From Anaerolinea sp. (GTDB lineage: Bacteria > Chloroflexota > Anaerolineae > Anaerolineales > Villigracilaceae), in assembly GCA_020723805.1 (NCBI GenBank), contig DYID01000018.1, positions 1 through 64,000 on the forward strand: a stretch of 64,000 bases of DNA. The letters run 5' to 3'. The notes beneath the pieces are model-generated. The model searched no databases. It was given only the letters and a program-made list of their open reading frames with translations, and was not told where the DNA came from. A program made the translations under genes and the position numbers. Shown here one piece after another: positions 1 to 9,443 of this stretch; the stretch's first letter is position 1; each line of letters begins with the position of its first letter.

Positions 1-192
1 CGTCCGCTGGTGATGGCGGCATACGCCTACGACCTGGCGAATGCCTTCCACTCGTTCTATCACGCCGTGCCGGTGCTGCAAGCCGATGACGAGAAGATAC
101 GCGAGGCGCGGCTGGCGCTGGTGGCGGCGGCAAAGCAGACGATAGCCAACGCGCTCAGGCTGCTGGATATTCAAGCGCCCGATGTCATGTAG
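1..192 (+). CDS. argS: Arginyl-tRNA synthetase, C-terminal end (partial)
   Basis: Only the last 63 codons lie in the window; the reading frame is open from base 1. ArgS charges tRNA-Arg in the cytoplasm. The visible segment reads as the end of the DALR anticodon-binding domain: the stretch YDLANAFHSFYH, the VL..D motif, and a final helix with A..L..LL.I. are typical of class I ArgS C-termini. The stop TAG at 190-192 runs straight into a strong terminator, so this is the end of its transcript. Identity rests on the C-terminal signature alone, because the HIGH and KMSK regions are outside the window. Confidence 0.85.
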   Translation, partial: RPLVMAAYAYDLANAFHSFYHAVPVLQADDEKIREARLALVAAAKQTIANALRLLDIQAPDVM

Positions 193-193
193 C

Positions 194-236
194 AAACAGG
201 CTAAACGTACCTTTACGTTTAGCCTGTTTTATTTTA
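194..236 (+). terminator. Rho-independent terminator after argS
   Basis: A perfect stem AAACAGGCTAAACGTA pairs with its complement across a 3-base loop and is followed by a T-rich tail (TTTTATTTTA). It starts two bases after the argS stop codon. Confidence 0.9.
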
Positions 237-252
237 GATTTCATCCGCAATC

Positions 253-370
253 CGATGGTCGAGTAGGGTAAAGCCCGTACCGAGACCATCGCTTTACATG
301 CAAACAGGTGGTCTCGGTACGCCCCTTGGTCTCGATACGGATGAGAAAAACCCTCATCCTACTCGACCAG
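253..370. repeat. REP-like nested palindrome
   Basis: Two nested 12-bp inverted repeats are visible. TGGTCGAGTAGG at 256-267 pairs with 358-369, and GTACCGAGACCA at 277-288 pairs with 309-320. A third small stem (GGATGAG/CTCATCC, about 339-359) sits inside. The GGTCTCGATACG and CTACTCGACCA words resemble bacterial REP elements mobilised by RAYT transposases. No transposase gene is nearby. This element fills most of the 193-415 gap. Confidence 0.75.
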
Positions 371-415
371 CGGGGCTGCTCGACTGCCGCCATATCATCT
401 CAAGGAGACTGACAC

Positions 416-1735
416 ATGCCAATCAAAACCATCATCATGGGCGCGGCGGGACGCGACTTTCACAACTTCAACACGTTCTTCCGCAACAACAAGGACTACG
501 AAGTGGTCGCTTTTACTGCTACCCAAATCCCCGACATCGAAGGACGCCTCTATCCGCCCGAACTGGCGGGACCGCTCTACCCGAAGGGCATCCCCATCCA
601 CGCCGAGGAGGAACTGCCCGAACTCATCCAGAAGCACGGTGTGGAGCAGGTGGTCTTCGCCTACTCGGACGTGCCGCATGAGTACGTGATGCACAAGGCG
701 AGCATCGTCAACGCGGCGGGCGCGGACTTCCGCCTGATGGGCAGGAAGTACACGCAAATCAAATCGTCCAAGCCGGTCGTGTCGGTGTGCGCGGTTCGGA
801 CGGGATCCGGCAAAAGTCAGACGACGAGGCGGGTTTCGCTGATTCTGCGCGAGATGGGCTACAAGGTCGCGGCGATCCGTCATCCCATGCCGTATGGCAA
901 TTTGATTCGACAGGAAGTCCAGCGCTTCGCCGATTACGATGACCTCGATGAGCAGGAATGCACCATCGAGGAACGCGAGGAATACGAACCGCATCTCGAC
1001 AACGGCGTCATCGTCTATGCGGGCGTGGATTACGAGAAAATCGTCCGCCAGGCGGAGCAGGAAGTGGACATCGTGCTGTGGGACGGCGGCAACAACGACT
1101 TCCCGTTCTACGTCTCGGACTTCGAGATTGTGGTCGCCGACCCGCACCGCCCCGGACACGAAAGCGCCTACCACCCCGGCGAAGTCAACGCGCGCACGGC
1201 GGATGTGTTCGTCATCAACAAGGTGGACACGGCGAATCCCGACAGCGTGATTGCCCTGCGCGAGTCGCTGCGCAAATTGAACCCGAAGGCGATTCAAATC
1301 GAAGCCGCCTCCCCGCTCTTCGTCGAGGACCCCGAAGCGATTCGCGGCAAGCGCGTGCTGGTCATCGAAGATGGTCCCACGCTGACGCACGGCGAGATGG
1401 CATACGGCGCAGGGTACGTCGCTGCCCGCCGCTTCGGCGCGAAGGAAATCGTGGACCCGCGCCCGTTCGCGGTCAAGTCCATCGCGGCGACTTACGAGAA
1501 GTACCCGAAGACGGGTCCCATCCTGCCCGCCATGGGTTACGGCGAAAAGCAGATGAAAGACCTCGAGGAGACCATCAACCGCTCGGACGTGGACATGGTC
1601 ATCGTCGGCACGCCGATTGACCTGAAGCGCATCATCAAAATCAACAAGCCCAGTCAGCGTGTGCGCTATGAGTTGCAGGAGATCGGTCAGCCCACGCTGG
1701 CGGATTTGTTGATGAAGAAGTTTGGGAGAAAGTAG
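416..1735 (+). CDS. COG2403-type GTPase, cyclic 2,3-diphosphoglycerate synthetase-like
   Basis: 439 residues. The N-terminal part (about 1-125) begins with a Rossmann-like strand (KTIIMGAAGRDFHNFN). A P-loop follows at about 127-137 (AVRTGSGKSQTT), and a VFVINKVD motif is consistent with a nucleotide-specificity loop. The C-terminal part is a second nucleotide-binding-like region. This family is often annotated as cyclic 2,3-diphosphoglycerate synthase or as a predicted GTPase. The archaeal synthetase is related but distinct, so the substrate is not established here. ATG at 416 has AAGGAG upstream (about 401). The gene appears monocistronic, flanked by the REP-like element and a terminator. 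Family assignment is firm; function is uncertain. Confidence 0.75.
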   Translation: MPIKTIIMGAAGRDFHNFNTFFRNNKDYEVVAFTATQIPDIEGRLYPPELAGPLYPKGIPIHAEEELPELIQKHGVEQVVFAYSDVPHEYVMHKASIVNAAGADFRLMGRKYTQIKSSKPVVSVCAVRTGSGKSQTTRRVSLILREMGYKVAAIRHPMPYGNLIRQEVQRFADYDDLDEQECTIEEREEYEPHLDNGVIVYAGVDYEKIVRQAEQEVDIVLWDGGNNDFPFYVSDFEIVVADPHRPGHESAYHPGEVNARTADVFVINKVDTANPDSVIALRESLRKLNPKAIQIEAASPLFVEDPEAIRGKRVLVIEDGPTLTHGEMAYGAGYVAARRFGAKEIVDPRPFAVKSIAATYEKYPKTGPILPAMGYGEKQMKDLEETINRSDVDMVIVGTPIDLKRIIKINKPSQRVRYELQEIGQPTLADLLMKKFGRK

Positions 1736-1770
1736 TGCGAGTGATCAGTGAGCGAGTGAGCAGTGAGCAG

Positions 1771-1801
1771 TCGGTCTGCCGCGAGGCGGACCGATTTTTT
1801 T
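1771..1801 (+). terminator. Rho-independent terminator after the COG2403 GTPase gene
   Basis: A 10-bp stem (TCGGTCTGCC / GGCGGACCGA, one G-T pair) with a GCGA tetraloop is followed by seven T. It is preceded at 1740-1770 by tandem AGTGAGC-type heptamers. Confidence 0.9.
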
Positions 1802-1875
1802 AGCGGCATAATACGCATCTAAGCCGCAAGTGAGGGGTAATACTCGAAGAAAACACAACCACGAAAAGGAAAACC

Positions 1876-2448
1876 ATGACCGCTCTTGCTCTCACCCTCT
1901 CGAACCGATACTTTCCACGCCTTACCGCCTGGACACGGGACCTGACATTAATTCTGACCGGCACATTATTGGCTGCCGCGCTGGCACAAGTGAAAATCCC
2001 TCTTCCCTTTACGCCCATTCCGCTAACGGGGCAAACGTTTGCCGTGCTGCTGGCTGGCGCGGCGCTTGGCTCGAAGCGAGGCGCGTTATCCATGATGTTG
2101 TATGTCGCGCTCGGCGCAGCGGGACTGCCCGTCTTTGCGGGCGGCGCGGGGGGATTGGGCTACCTCACGGGTGCGACTTTTGGCTACCTAATCGGGTTCG
2201 TGGCTGCGGCTTGGGTCATCGGTCTGCTGGCGGAACGCGGTTTGGAGCGAAGCGTGCGAACTTCCATCCTGCCGTTCATCGTTGGAACAATCATCATTTA
2301 TGCCTTCGGCGTGGGCTGGCTTGCCTTCGTACTGGGCAGTTTCAGCAAAGCGCTTACCGCTGGGTTGTTCCCTTTTCTGATTGGCGATGCAATCAAATTG
2401 ACCGCTGCGGCGCTGGTACTGCCGGCGGCATGGAAATTGGCGAAATAG
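1876..2448 (+). CDS. bioY: Biotin transporter substrate-binding subunit BioY
   Basis: 190 residues, about six transmembrane segments, cytoplasmic membrane. BioY is the S component of ECF-type biotin uptake and can work with a shared EcfAAT module, which is not in this window. Family signatures visible: the segment IPLPFTPIPLTGQTFAVLL near residue 37, LGSKRGALSMMLYVALGAAGLPVFAGG, and GATFGYLIGF. A purine-rich AAGGA lies about 10 bases before the ATG. The gene stands alone and converges on the CAP/LysM gene with only 15 bases between stops. No biotin operator or riboswitch was recognised upstream. Confidence 0.92.
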   Translation: MTALALTLSNRYFPRLTAWTRDLTLILTGTLLAAALAQVKIPLPFTPIPLTGQTFAVLLAGAALGSKRGALSMMLYVALGAAGLPVFAGGAGGLGYLTGATFGYLIGFVAAAWVIGLLAERGLERSVRTSILPFIVGTIIIYAFGVGWLAFVLGSFSKALTAGLFPFLIGDAIKLTAAALVLPAAWKLAK

Positions 2449-2463
2449 CGCTGCTCTGTTTCC

Positions 2464-3504
2464 TTATTTCCGTTTTCCAAACCCGATAATCCCCGCCAGC
2501 AGAATGGAAAGGGCAATCAACAGCGCGGCGACAACCGTGCTGTTTTGCCTGACCTGTTCGCTCAGCGGAACGGAGAGTGCGGTCGGCGTGAGGGTGGGCG
2601 TGGAGGTGTGATAGGGAACGGCGGTGGGATAGGGTGTCTCGGTGGAGGTCGTCACTGCAAACGGAGAACCCGTCATGGGCGGCGGCTGGGTGGCGGATTT
2701 CTGGATGAGCAGTTTCCAGCCGGGCAGGATGTTATCGTCCACAAGACCGTTCAGGCGTTTGATTTGCTCGACGGAGACGTGATACTGCTCGGCAAGGCTC
2801 CACAGGGTCTGCCCGTATTGCACTTCGTGAACCACGTCGCCATCGGGGCGGGCAGTGCTGACAATGATGGGAACGGCGTAATCGGAGATTTCCCCCGAAG
2901 CGAAACCCGCGCAGAGCGTTTGAGTCATGGGGATGCCGGTCAGGATGTCGCGGGCGGTGGATTGATGTTGTCCGCTGGGGGTGGAGAGGGCGGTCTCCAG
3001 CACCATGTAAATCTGGTCGCCGACGGCAACCGCCGCACCGATGTGACTGCGGTTGGGGTCCACCATCGTATCCATGTGTTCGGCGTCGCTTTGCCAGAAC
3101 GACATGGCTTGCTCGATCGTCTCCGCCGCCACCCAGTTTTCGGAACGGTAGCCGTCCATCGAGAGGTCGCCCCAAAGCGGGAAACCCATCGAAAGCAACT
3201 GCTGTCCGAGCGTCATGCCGCAGGGACGTTGATGTCCCACCGCGCCTTCGGAGGCGGCGAGCGCGTTCGCCTGCTGGGCGGCAACTTCCATGAGGACGGG
3301 GTGAACCGTGAGGGGGTTCAGTCCGTTGGCGAGGCGAAAGTTGTTGACCGCGTTGATGATGTCGGCGGGGGTGGGCAGAGTCGGCTCAGGGGTGGCGGAG
3401 GCTTCTTGAAACAGGGGCAGGCTGCGGTGAGTCGGAGGCGCTGAAAGGGGCAGGATCAAGATAAGAAGGGAGAAAAGGATGAGGGGGCGGTGAGGTTTGT
3501 CCAT
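2464..3504 (-). CDS. Secreted CAP (SCP-like) domain protein with LysM and C-terminal membrane anchor
   Basis: 346 residues from the ATG at 3504, chosen because a clean signal peptide follows it (KPHRPLILFSLLILILPLSA). An upstream in-frame ATG would put the signal peptide internally. Order: signal peptide (1-25); CAP/SCP domain (about 45-180; NNFRLANGLNPL, HM...VDPNRSHIGAAV); LysM (about 225-270; YGQTLWSLAEQYHVSVEQI, NGLVDDNILPGWKLLI); Thr/Pro-rich linker; transmembrane helix ending GFGKRK. LysM binds peptidoglycan or chitin-like glycans, so an envelope role is likely. The CAP activity is not inferable. An AGAG-loop hairpin lies just upstream at 3531-3544. Confidence 0.8.
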   Translation of the reverse strand: MDKPHRPLILFSLLILILPLSAPPTHRSLPLFQEASATPEPTLPTPADIINAVNNFRLANGLNPLTVHPVLMEVAAQQANALAASEGAVGHQRPCGMTLGQQLLSMGFPLWGDLSMDGYRSENWVAAETIEQAMSFWQSDAEHMDTMVDPNRSHIGAAVAVGDQIYMVLETALSTPSGQHQSTARDILTGIPMTQTLCAGFASGEISDYAVPIIVSTARPDGDVVHEVQYGQTLWSLAEQYHVSVEQIKRLNGLVDDNILPGWKLLIQKSATQPPPMTGSPFAVTTSTETPYPTAVPYHTSTPTLTPTALSVPLSEQVRQNSTVVAALLIALSILLAGIIGFGKRK

Positions 3505-3530
3505 GTGGAATTGAGCATCATGCGTACCCT

Positions 3531-3544
3531 GCGCTAGAGAGCGC
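3531..3544. repeat. AGAG-loop mini-hairpin
   Basis: GCGCT-AGAG-AGCGC, a 5-bp stem between the divergent CAP/LysM and obg genes. It is one of at least seven such hairpins in the window. Confidence 0.55.
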
Positions 3545-3575
3545 AAAGTACACGATACGAACCTCATTATAACGA

Positions 3576-3581
3576 TATAAT
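3576..3581 (+). promoter_or_regulatory. -10 box of obg, leaderless-type spacing
   Basis: TATAAT ends six bases before the obg ATG at 3588. A normal start site about seven bases after the -10 box would fall on the ATG itself, so the transcript is predicted to have no 5' leader. No good -35 box was recognised. Confidence 0.6.
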
Positions 3582-3587
3582 CAACTC

Positions 3588-4853
3588 ATGTTCACAGACC
3601 AGGTTGAAATTTACGTTCGTTCAGGAAAAGGCGGCGATGGGATGGTGCATTTTCGCCGCGAAAAATTTGTGCCGCGCGGCGGTCCCGACGGCGGCGACGG
3701 CGGCAAGGGCGGCGATGTCATCTTCGAGGTGAGAGGCACGCTCAATACGCTGGCGTCATTCCGCCCAAAGCAAAAGTTCAAGGCGGAGGATGGCGCGCGC
3801 GGCGGACCCTCGCAGATGACGGGGCGCAACGGCAAAGACCTTGTGATTCCCGTGCCGCCCGGCACGGTCATCTACGATGCAGATACCGGTGAACTCATCG
3901 GCGATTTGACGGAGGAAGGTCAGCGGCTGGTGGTGTGCAAGGGCGGGCGCGGCGGACGCGGCAATCAGCACTTTGCGACTTCACGGAATCAAGCGCCGCG
4001 CACCGCTGAGAAGGGCGAGCCGTTTGAGGAGAAACGCCTCAGACTCGAACTGAAACTCATCGCCGACATCGGGCTGATCGGCGTCCCGAACGCGGGCAAA
4101 TCCACGCTGCTCTCGGTTCTGACGAACGCCAAGCCGAAGATTGCGCCCTATCCCTTCACCACGCTGGAGCCGAATTTGGGCGTGGCAGAGATTGACGTGA
4201 ACACCACCGTTGTGCTGGCGGATATTCCCGGTCTCATCGAAGGCGCATCGCACGGCGCGGGACTGGGACACGATTTTCTGCGCCACGTTCAACGCACGCG
4301 GGTGCTGATTCATTTGCTGGACGGGCTGTCGGAAGACCCGCTGGCAGATTACAGCCAGATCAACACAGAGTTGGCGTTGTTCGACCCGAACCTGGCGAAG
4401 AAGCCGCAGGTGGTGGCGCTCAACAAGATTGACCAGCCCGAAGTGCAGGCAAAACTCCCCGACCTGCAAAAGCAGTTCAAGAAGAAAAAAGTGGAGTTCA
4501 TGACCATCTCTGCTCTGGCACGGACGAACACGCGCGACCTGCTGCTTAAGGCATATCAGGTTTTGCAAAACACGCCGCCGCCTGAAGCGGTGGAAATGCC
4601 CATGCCGGTCTATAAGCCGAAGGAGGATCCGCGCGCGTTCGAGATCGTCCGCGAGGGAGAAAACGAATGGCGGATTACGGGCATCGCCATCGAACGCGCC
4701 GCCAAGATGACCTATTGGGAGCACGACGGGTCGGTGCGGCGTTTCCAAAAGGTGCTGGAAACGCTCGGCATCAAGGACGCCCTCCGCAAGGCGGGTGTGC
4801 AGGACGGCGATACGGTGTTCATTGATGAGTTCGAACTGGAATGGCAGGAGTGA
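3588..4853 (+). CDS. obg: GTPase ObgE/CgtA
   Basis: 421 residues. Obg is an essential ribosome-associated GTPase involved in 50S assembly and stress responses. Visible: the N-terminal glycine-rich Obg fold (1-158; [21 protein letters not shown]); G domain with G1 [10 protein letters not shown]3 DIPGLIEGA and G4 NKID; and a C-terminal OCT domain (about 340-420; [15 protein letters not shown]). Length is normal for the three-domain form. There is no Shine-Dalgarno sequence because the -10 box abuts the start codon. The next gene begins one base after the stop codon. Confidence 0.97.
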   Translation: MFTDQVEIYVRSGKGGDGMVHFRREKFVPRGGPDGGDGGKGGDVIFEVRGTLNTLASFRPKQKFKAEDGARGGPSQMTGRNGKDLVIPVPPGTVIYDADTGELIGDLTEEGQRLVVCKGGRGGRGNQHFATSRNQAPRTAEKGEPFEEKRLRLELKLIADIGLIGVPNAGKSTLLSVLTNAKPKIAPYPFTTLEPNLGVAEIDVNTTVVLADIPGLIEGASHGAGLGHDFLRHVQRTRVLIHLLDGLSEDPLADYSQINTELALFDPNLAKKPQVVALNKIDQPEVQAKLPDLQKQFKKKKVEFMTISALARTNTRDLLLKAYQVLQNTPPPEAVEMPMPVYKPKEDPRAFEIVREGENEWRITGIAIERAAKMTYWEHDGSVRRFQKVLETLGIKDALRKAGVQDGDTVFIDEFELEWQE

Positions 4854-4854
4854 T

Positions 4855-5277
4855 ATGTCTCCTAAAATTCAGCGCCTCCTGGTTTGGGGTTTGATTACGG
4901 CGGGCATTTTGCTTGCCGTGTTCTTCGGCTTGCGCGCGGCTTTTGCCTTCCGTGAGTTTCGCCGGCATGGACCGCCTCCGTTTGCGCCGATGGAGGTCAA
5001 AAACGATCAAACCGCCGAGACGGATGTGGAACTCATCCGCGATTGGATGACCATCCCGTATATCGCCAAGATGTATCGCGTGCCTCCCGATGTCTTGTTG
5101 GATGCCTTGAGTCTGCCCCGCTCGAAATCCATCGGTGAAAAGAGCCTCAAGCAGTTGAACGACGAATATTTCCCGCAGGCGGAGGGGTTCGTCATCACAA
5201 CGGTCAAAGCCGCCATTTTGGAATTTCAAGCGCAGGCGTTTTCCACTCCCACACCTCCTGTCATCCCCACCCCATAG
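4855..5277 (+). CDS. Membrane-anchored protein of unknown function downstream of obg
   Basis: 140 residues. The start at 4855 is supported by a GGCAGGAG ribosome-binding site inside the end of obg and by the hydrophobic helix that follows (residues about 7-27). One N-terminal transmembrane segment, a short basic/Pro stretch (RRHGPPPF), then a soluble region with RDWMTIPYIAKMYRVPPDVLLDAL, which looks like a helix-turn-helix-like or small helical module. The C-terminus is Thr/Pro-rich. Not recognised as a named family. It is cotranscribed between obg and the DedA gene, with a 12-base gap to the latter, so a membrane-linked role alongside DedA is possible but unproven. Confidence 0.75.
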   Translation: MSPKIQRLLVWGLITAGILLAVFFGLRAAFAFREFRRHGPPPFAPMEVKNDQTAETDVELIRDWMTIPYIAKMYRVPPDVLLDALSLPRSKSIGEKSLKQLNDEYFPQAEGFVITTVKAAILEFQAQAFSTPTPPVIPTP

Positions 5278-5289
5278 GCAAAGACCTGC

Positions 5290-5898
5290 ATGTCCGATTT
5301 TTTGCTGACACAAATCATCAACTACGGCGCGCCGGTGCTGGGAATGATTGTTTTCATCGGCGCGCTGGGCGCGCCGTTCCCCGGCACACTGATCGTCGTG
5401 GCGGCGGGCGCTTTTGCCCGCCAGGGATTGCTCGCCTGGCATACCACCGGGCTGATTGCGCTGGTGTCGGTGGTGCTGGGCGACAACCTGAGTTACGGCA
5501 TGGGTCACTTTGCGCGGGAGGCAGTATTGCGCCGCTTTCAAGGCTCGCAGAATTGGGCAAAAGCCGAGTCCACTTTTGCGCGCTGGGGCGGGATGGCGGT
5601 TTTTTGGACGCGGTTTCTGATCACGGGCATCGCCGTGCCGGTCAACCTGATCGCCGGCACGAGCGGATTCGGCATCCGCCGCTTCTTTCTCTACGATTTG
5701 GCTGGCGAGGCAATCTGGATCTTCGGCTACGGGGGATTGGGGTATCTGTTCGGGATGCAGTGGGAGGTGGTCAGCGAACTGCTGGGAAGCGTCAGCGGTT
5801 TGGCGCTGGGACTTGTGCTTTTGGGCTTGGGCGTATGGCTGGGAGTTCGTCAGTGGCGGATTGTGGAGGCGCGCAAAGCAAACGTCCCTGAGGCATGA
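5290..5898 (+). CDS. DedA family membrane protein (VTT domain)
   Basis: 202 residues, cytoplasmic membrane. DedA/VTT proteins are linked to phospholipid scrambling, including undecaprenyl-phosphate flipping in some members. Visible family features: GAPFPGTLIVVAAGAFARQG, the re-entrant loop region GDNLSYGMGHFARE, the F.RF.iTGI.vPvNliAG motif with a conserved Arg (TRFLITGIAVPVNLIAGTSG), and GFGIRRFFLYDLAGEAIW. About five hydrophobic segments. It is the third gene of the obg unit; a terminator overlaps its 3' end. Confidence 0.88.
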   Translation: MSDFLLTQIINYGAPVLGMIVFIGALGAPFPGTLIVVAAGAFARQGLLAWHTTGLIALVSVVLGDNLSYGMGHFAREAVLRRFQGSQNWAKAESTFARWGGMAVFWTRFLITGIAVPVNLIAGTSGFGIRRFFLYDLAGEAIWIFGYGGLGYLFGMQWEVVSELLGSVSGLALGLVLLGLGVWLGVRQWRIVEARKANVPEA

Positions 5899-5914
5899 AG
5901 CCCAGGGACGTTTT
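5881..5914 (+). terminator. Terminator overlapping the DedA gene 3' end
   Basis: AACGTCCCTG pairs with CAGGGACGTT across a 12-base loop that contains the stop codon, then TTTT. The coding end and the terminator stem share sequence. Confidence 0.75.
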
Positions 5915-5930
5915 GTGATTCGACGCGGGG

Positions 5931-5946
5931 GACGCTAGAGAGCGTC
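5931..5946. repeat. AGAG-loop mini-hairpin
   Basis: GACGCT-AGAG-AGCGTC between the convergent DedA and malic enzyme genes. Same loop and stem style as the elements at 33468 and 41658. Confidence 0.6.
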
Positions 5947-5957
5947 AACTACACATT

Positions 5958-8225
<2,268 letters not shown>

Positions 8226-8358
8226 GAGAGCCTCCTGAAATGTGCATTCGCCAACAAACGGTGAAATTATGGCATGGTTTATATAAAATTACCTAGTTCC
8301 ATTTGTCACGACTTTAATATATAACCCGCACAGCCAAAAATGCTACGGAATTGGAAGG
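8226..8358. other. Intergenic region upstream of maeB
   Basis: This contains the maeB ribosome-binding site and, on the minus strand, a CATAAT -10 candidate at 8266-8271. The rest is AT-rich. No further structure was recognised. Confidence 0.4.
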
Positions 8359-8387
8359 TTAACAAATCTTAAAATTCCATGTATAAT
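8359..8387 (+). promoter_or_regulatory. Strong sigma-70-type promoter in the maeB-recX gap
   Basis: TTAACA at 8359-8364, 17-base spacer, TATAAT at 8382-8387. Predicted start is about 8394. It is among the best-matched promoters in the window, yet the next clear gene (recX) starts about 400 bases downstream, beyond a terminator-like hairpin. Confidence 0.7.
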
Positions 8388-8574
8388 CGAACCAATCCGC
8401 AAGGAAACGAATTCGTTACTTCCACCGCACCCGCGGTCTTGGCTGAGCCAGTTTCTGGATATGAAGAGTAAGAGCCTCCCCCGGTTTGGGAGTTAATTCG
8501 CGAAGTCGAAGCAGGAATATTTTGGATAAGAATCGGACTTCCGCACCCCTTAACCTGTTTACAAGGCACAACCT
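8379..8574 (+). pseudogene. Possible degenerate 3' remnant of an IS200/IS605-type tnpB / right-end region
   Basis: One frame stays protein-like across a single stop codon. From the ATG at 8379 it reads NPQGNEFVTSTAPAVLAEP and VSGYEE, a TAA at 8469-8471, then PPPVWELIREVEAGIFWIRI and GLPHPLT up to a TAA near 8574. The GNE...TP.AVAE style and the GTCGAAGCAGGAAT word near the end resemble the extreme 3' end of IS605 tnpB genes, where the omega/reRNA is also encoded. No catalytic RuvC segment is present. The assignment is from pattern memory, with no alignment made. A functional small RNA or a leader peptide is the alternative. Confidence 0.35.
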
Positions 8575-8745
8575 AAATCACTGCCTTGTGATCTGACCTC
8601 TCCCTCAGGCACGCCTCACGCGTGACTTGGGGTCTGCTCCACCTATCCAGACCTTTCCCACCCCTGCCAGCGCGCTCACGCGCGGCAGTCCTCAACAGCC
8701 GAAGGTCCGCCGGACGGTCCGTCGGCTGTGTGTGTTTTAATGACA
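8575..8745 (+). ncRNA. Candidate structured RNA downstream of the 8359 promoter
   Basis: GC-rich stretch with no convincing reading frame, lying between the strong promoter and the terminator-like hairpin at 8693-8738. Local inverted repeats are visible (CAAGGCA near 8561 with TGCCTTG at 8582; GCGCGCTCACGCGC near 8669). I looked for hallmark motifs of tmRNA, RNase P, SRP and 6S RNA and found none, so the class is unknown. It may be a read-through portion of the preceding remnant. Confidence 0.3.
8693..8738 (+). terminator. Terminator-like hairpin upstream of recX
   Basis: ACAGCCGA pairs with TCGGCTGT, enclosing a second palindrome (GTCCG-C-CGGAC). It is followed by GTGTGTTTTAA, a weak T-rich tail. 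It would end transcripts from the 8359 promoter. Confidence 0.55.
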
Positions 8746-8753
8746 TGGTGTAA

Positions 8754-8773
8754 TCGGCGCTCTCCTGCGCCGA
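8754..8773. repeat. CTCT-loop mini-hairpin before recX
   Basis: TCGGCGC-TCTCCT-GCGCCGA, a 7-bp stem just upstream of recX. It is a divergent member of the AGAG/CTCT hairpin class. Confidence 0.45.
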
Positions 8774-8789
8774 CGGTGTGCAAAAAACA

Positions 8790-9443
8790 ATGAAAAAAAT
8801 CACCGCCATCGAAGCGCAAAAGAGACGTCCCAACCGGGTGAACATCTACCTGGACGGAGAATTTGCCTTCGGGCTGGAACGCATTACCGCCGCATGGCTG
8901 CGAGTCGGGCAGGAGTTGGATGAAAAGAAAATCGAGCAGTTGCAGGCTGAGGATGCGCGTGAGCGTGCGCTCCAGCAGGCGCTGCTCTTCCTGAGTTACC
9001 GCGCCCGCTCCGAATCCGAAATCCGCAAGAATCTCCGCAAGCACGAGATTCCCGAAGCCGTCATCGAAGAAACCCTCGAACGCCTGCGGCGGGACGGGCT
9101 GGCAAACGACAACCAGTTTGCCCAGGCATGGGTCGAAAACCGCAGTACGTTCCGTCCGCGCAGCCGCCGCATGTTGGCGCTCGAACTCCGCCAAAAGGGA
9201 CTCAATGACGAGGCAGCAAAAACGGCTCTGGCAGGCGTGGACGACGAGGCTCTGGCGTATGAAGCCGCCCAAAAACGGGCATCCAGGCTGCGGGGTCTGG
9301 AATGGAGCGAATTCAGAACGAAACTTTCCGGGTTCCTCGCCCGGCGCGGATTTTCTTATCCGGTGATTGCCAGTGCGGTCACACGGGTCTGGAATGAAGC
9401 GCACGCTGAGGAACAACACTTCGAAGAAGAGGACGAATCATGA
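8790..9443 (+). CDS. recX: Regulatory protein RecX
   Basis: 217 residues. RecX binds RecA filaments and modulates recombination and the SOS response. The three tandem three-helix repeats are visible: the region after ELDEKKIEQLQ, R.RSE.EIRKNLRKH..PE..IEE....L...GL.ND..FA..WVENR, and the final R...R.L.W.EF..KLSGFLARRGF. The ATG at 8790 was chosen over an in-frame GTG at 8778 because MKKITAIEAQKRRP matches typical RecX N-termini. The stop overlaps the rny start by four bases (ATGA), so the two are translationally coupled. Confidence 0.9.
   Translation: MKKITAIEAQKRRPNRVNIYLDGEFAFGLERITAAWLRVGQELDEKKIEQLQAEDARERALQQALLFLSYRARSESEIRKNLRKHEIPEAVIEETLERLRRDGLANDNQFAQAWVENRSTFRPRSRRMLALELRQKGLNDEAAKTALAGVDDEALAYEAAQKRASRLRGLEWSEFRTKLSGFLARRGFSYPVIASAVTRVWNEAHAEEQHFEEEDES

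Noticed and set aside
395-1390. Minus-strand frame of 331 codons inside the COG2403 gene
   Set aside because: Antisense shadow; the plus-strand frame has clear family motifs.
1803-1875. Biotin riboswitch or BirA operator upstream of bioY
   Set aside because: No matching palindrome or known aptamer pattern is visible in the short leader.
8394-8745. tmRNA, RNase P RNA, SRP RNA or 6S RNA
   Set aside because: None of the hallmark conserved motifs was found on either strand; listed only as an unclassified candidate.
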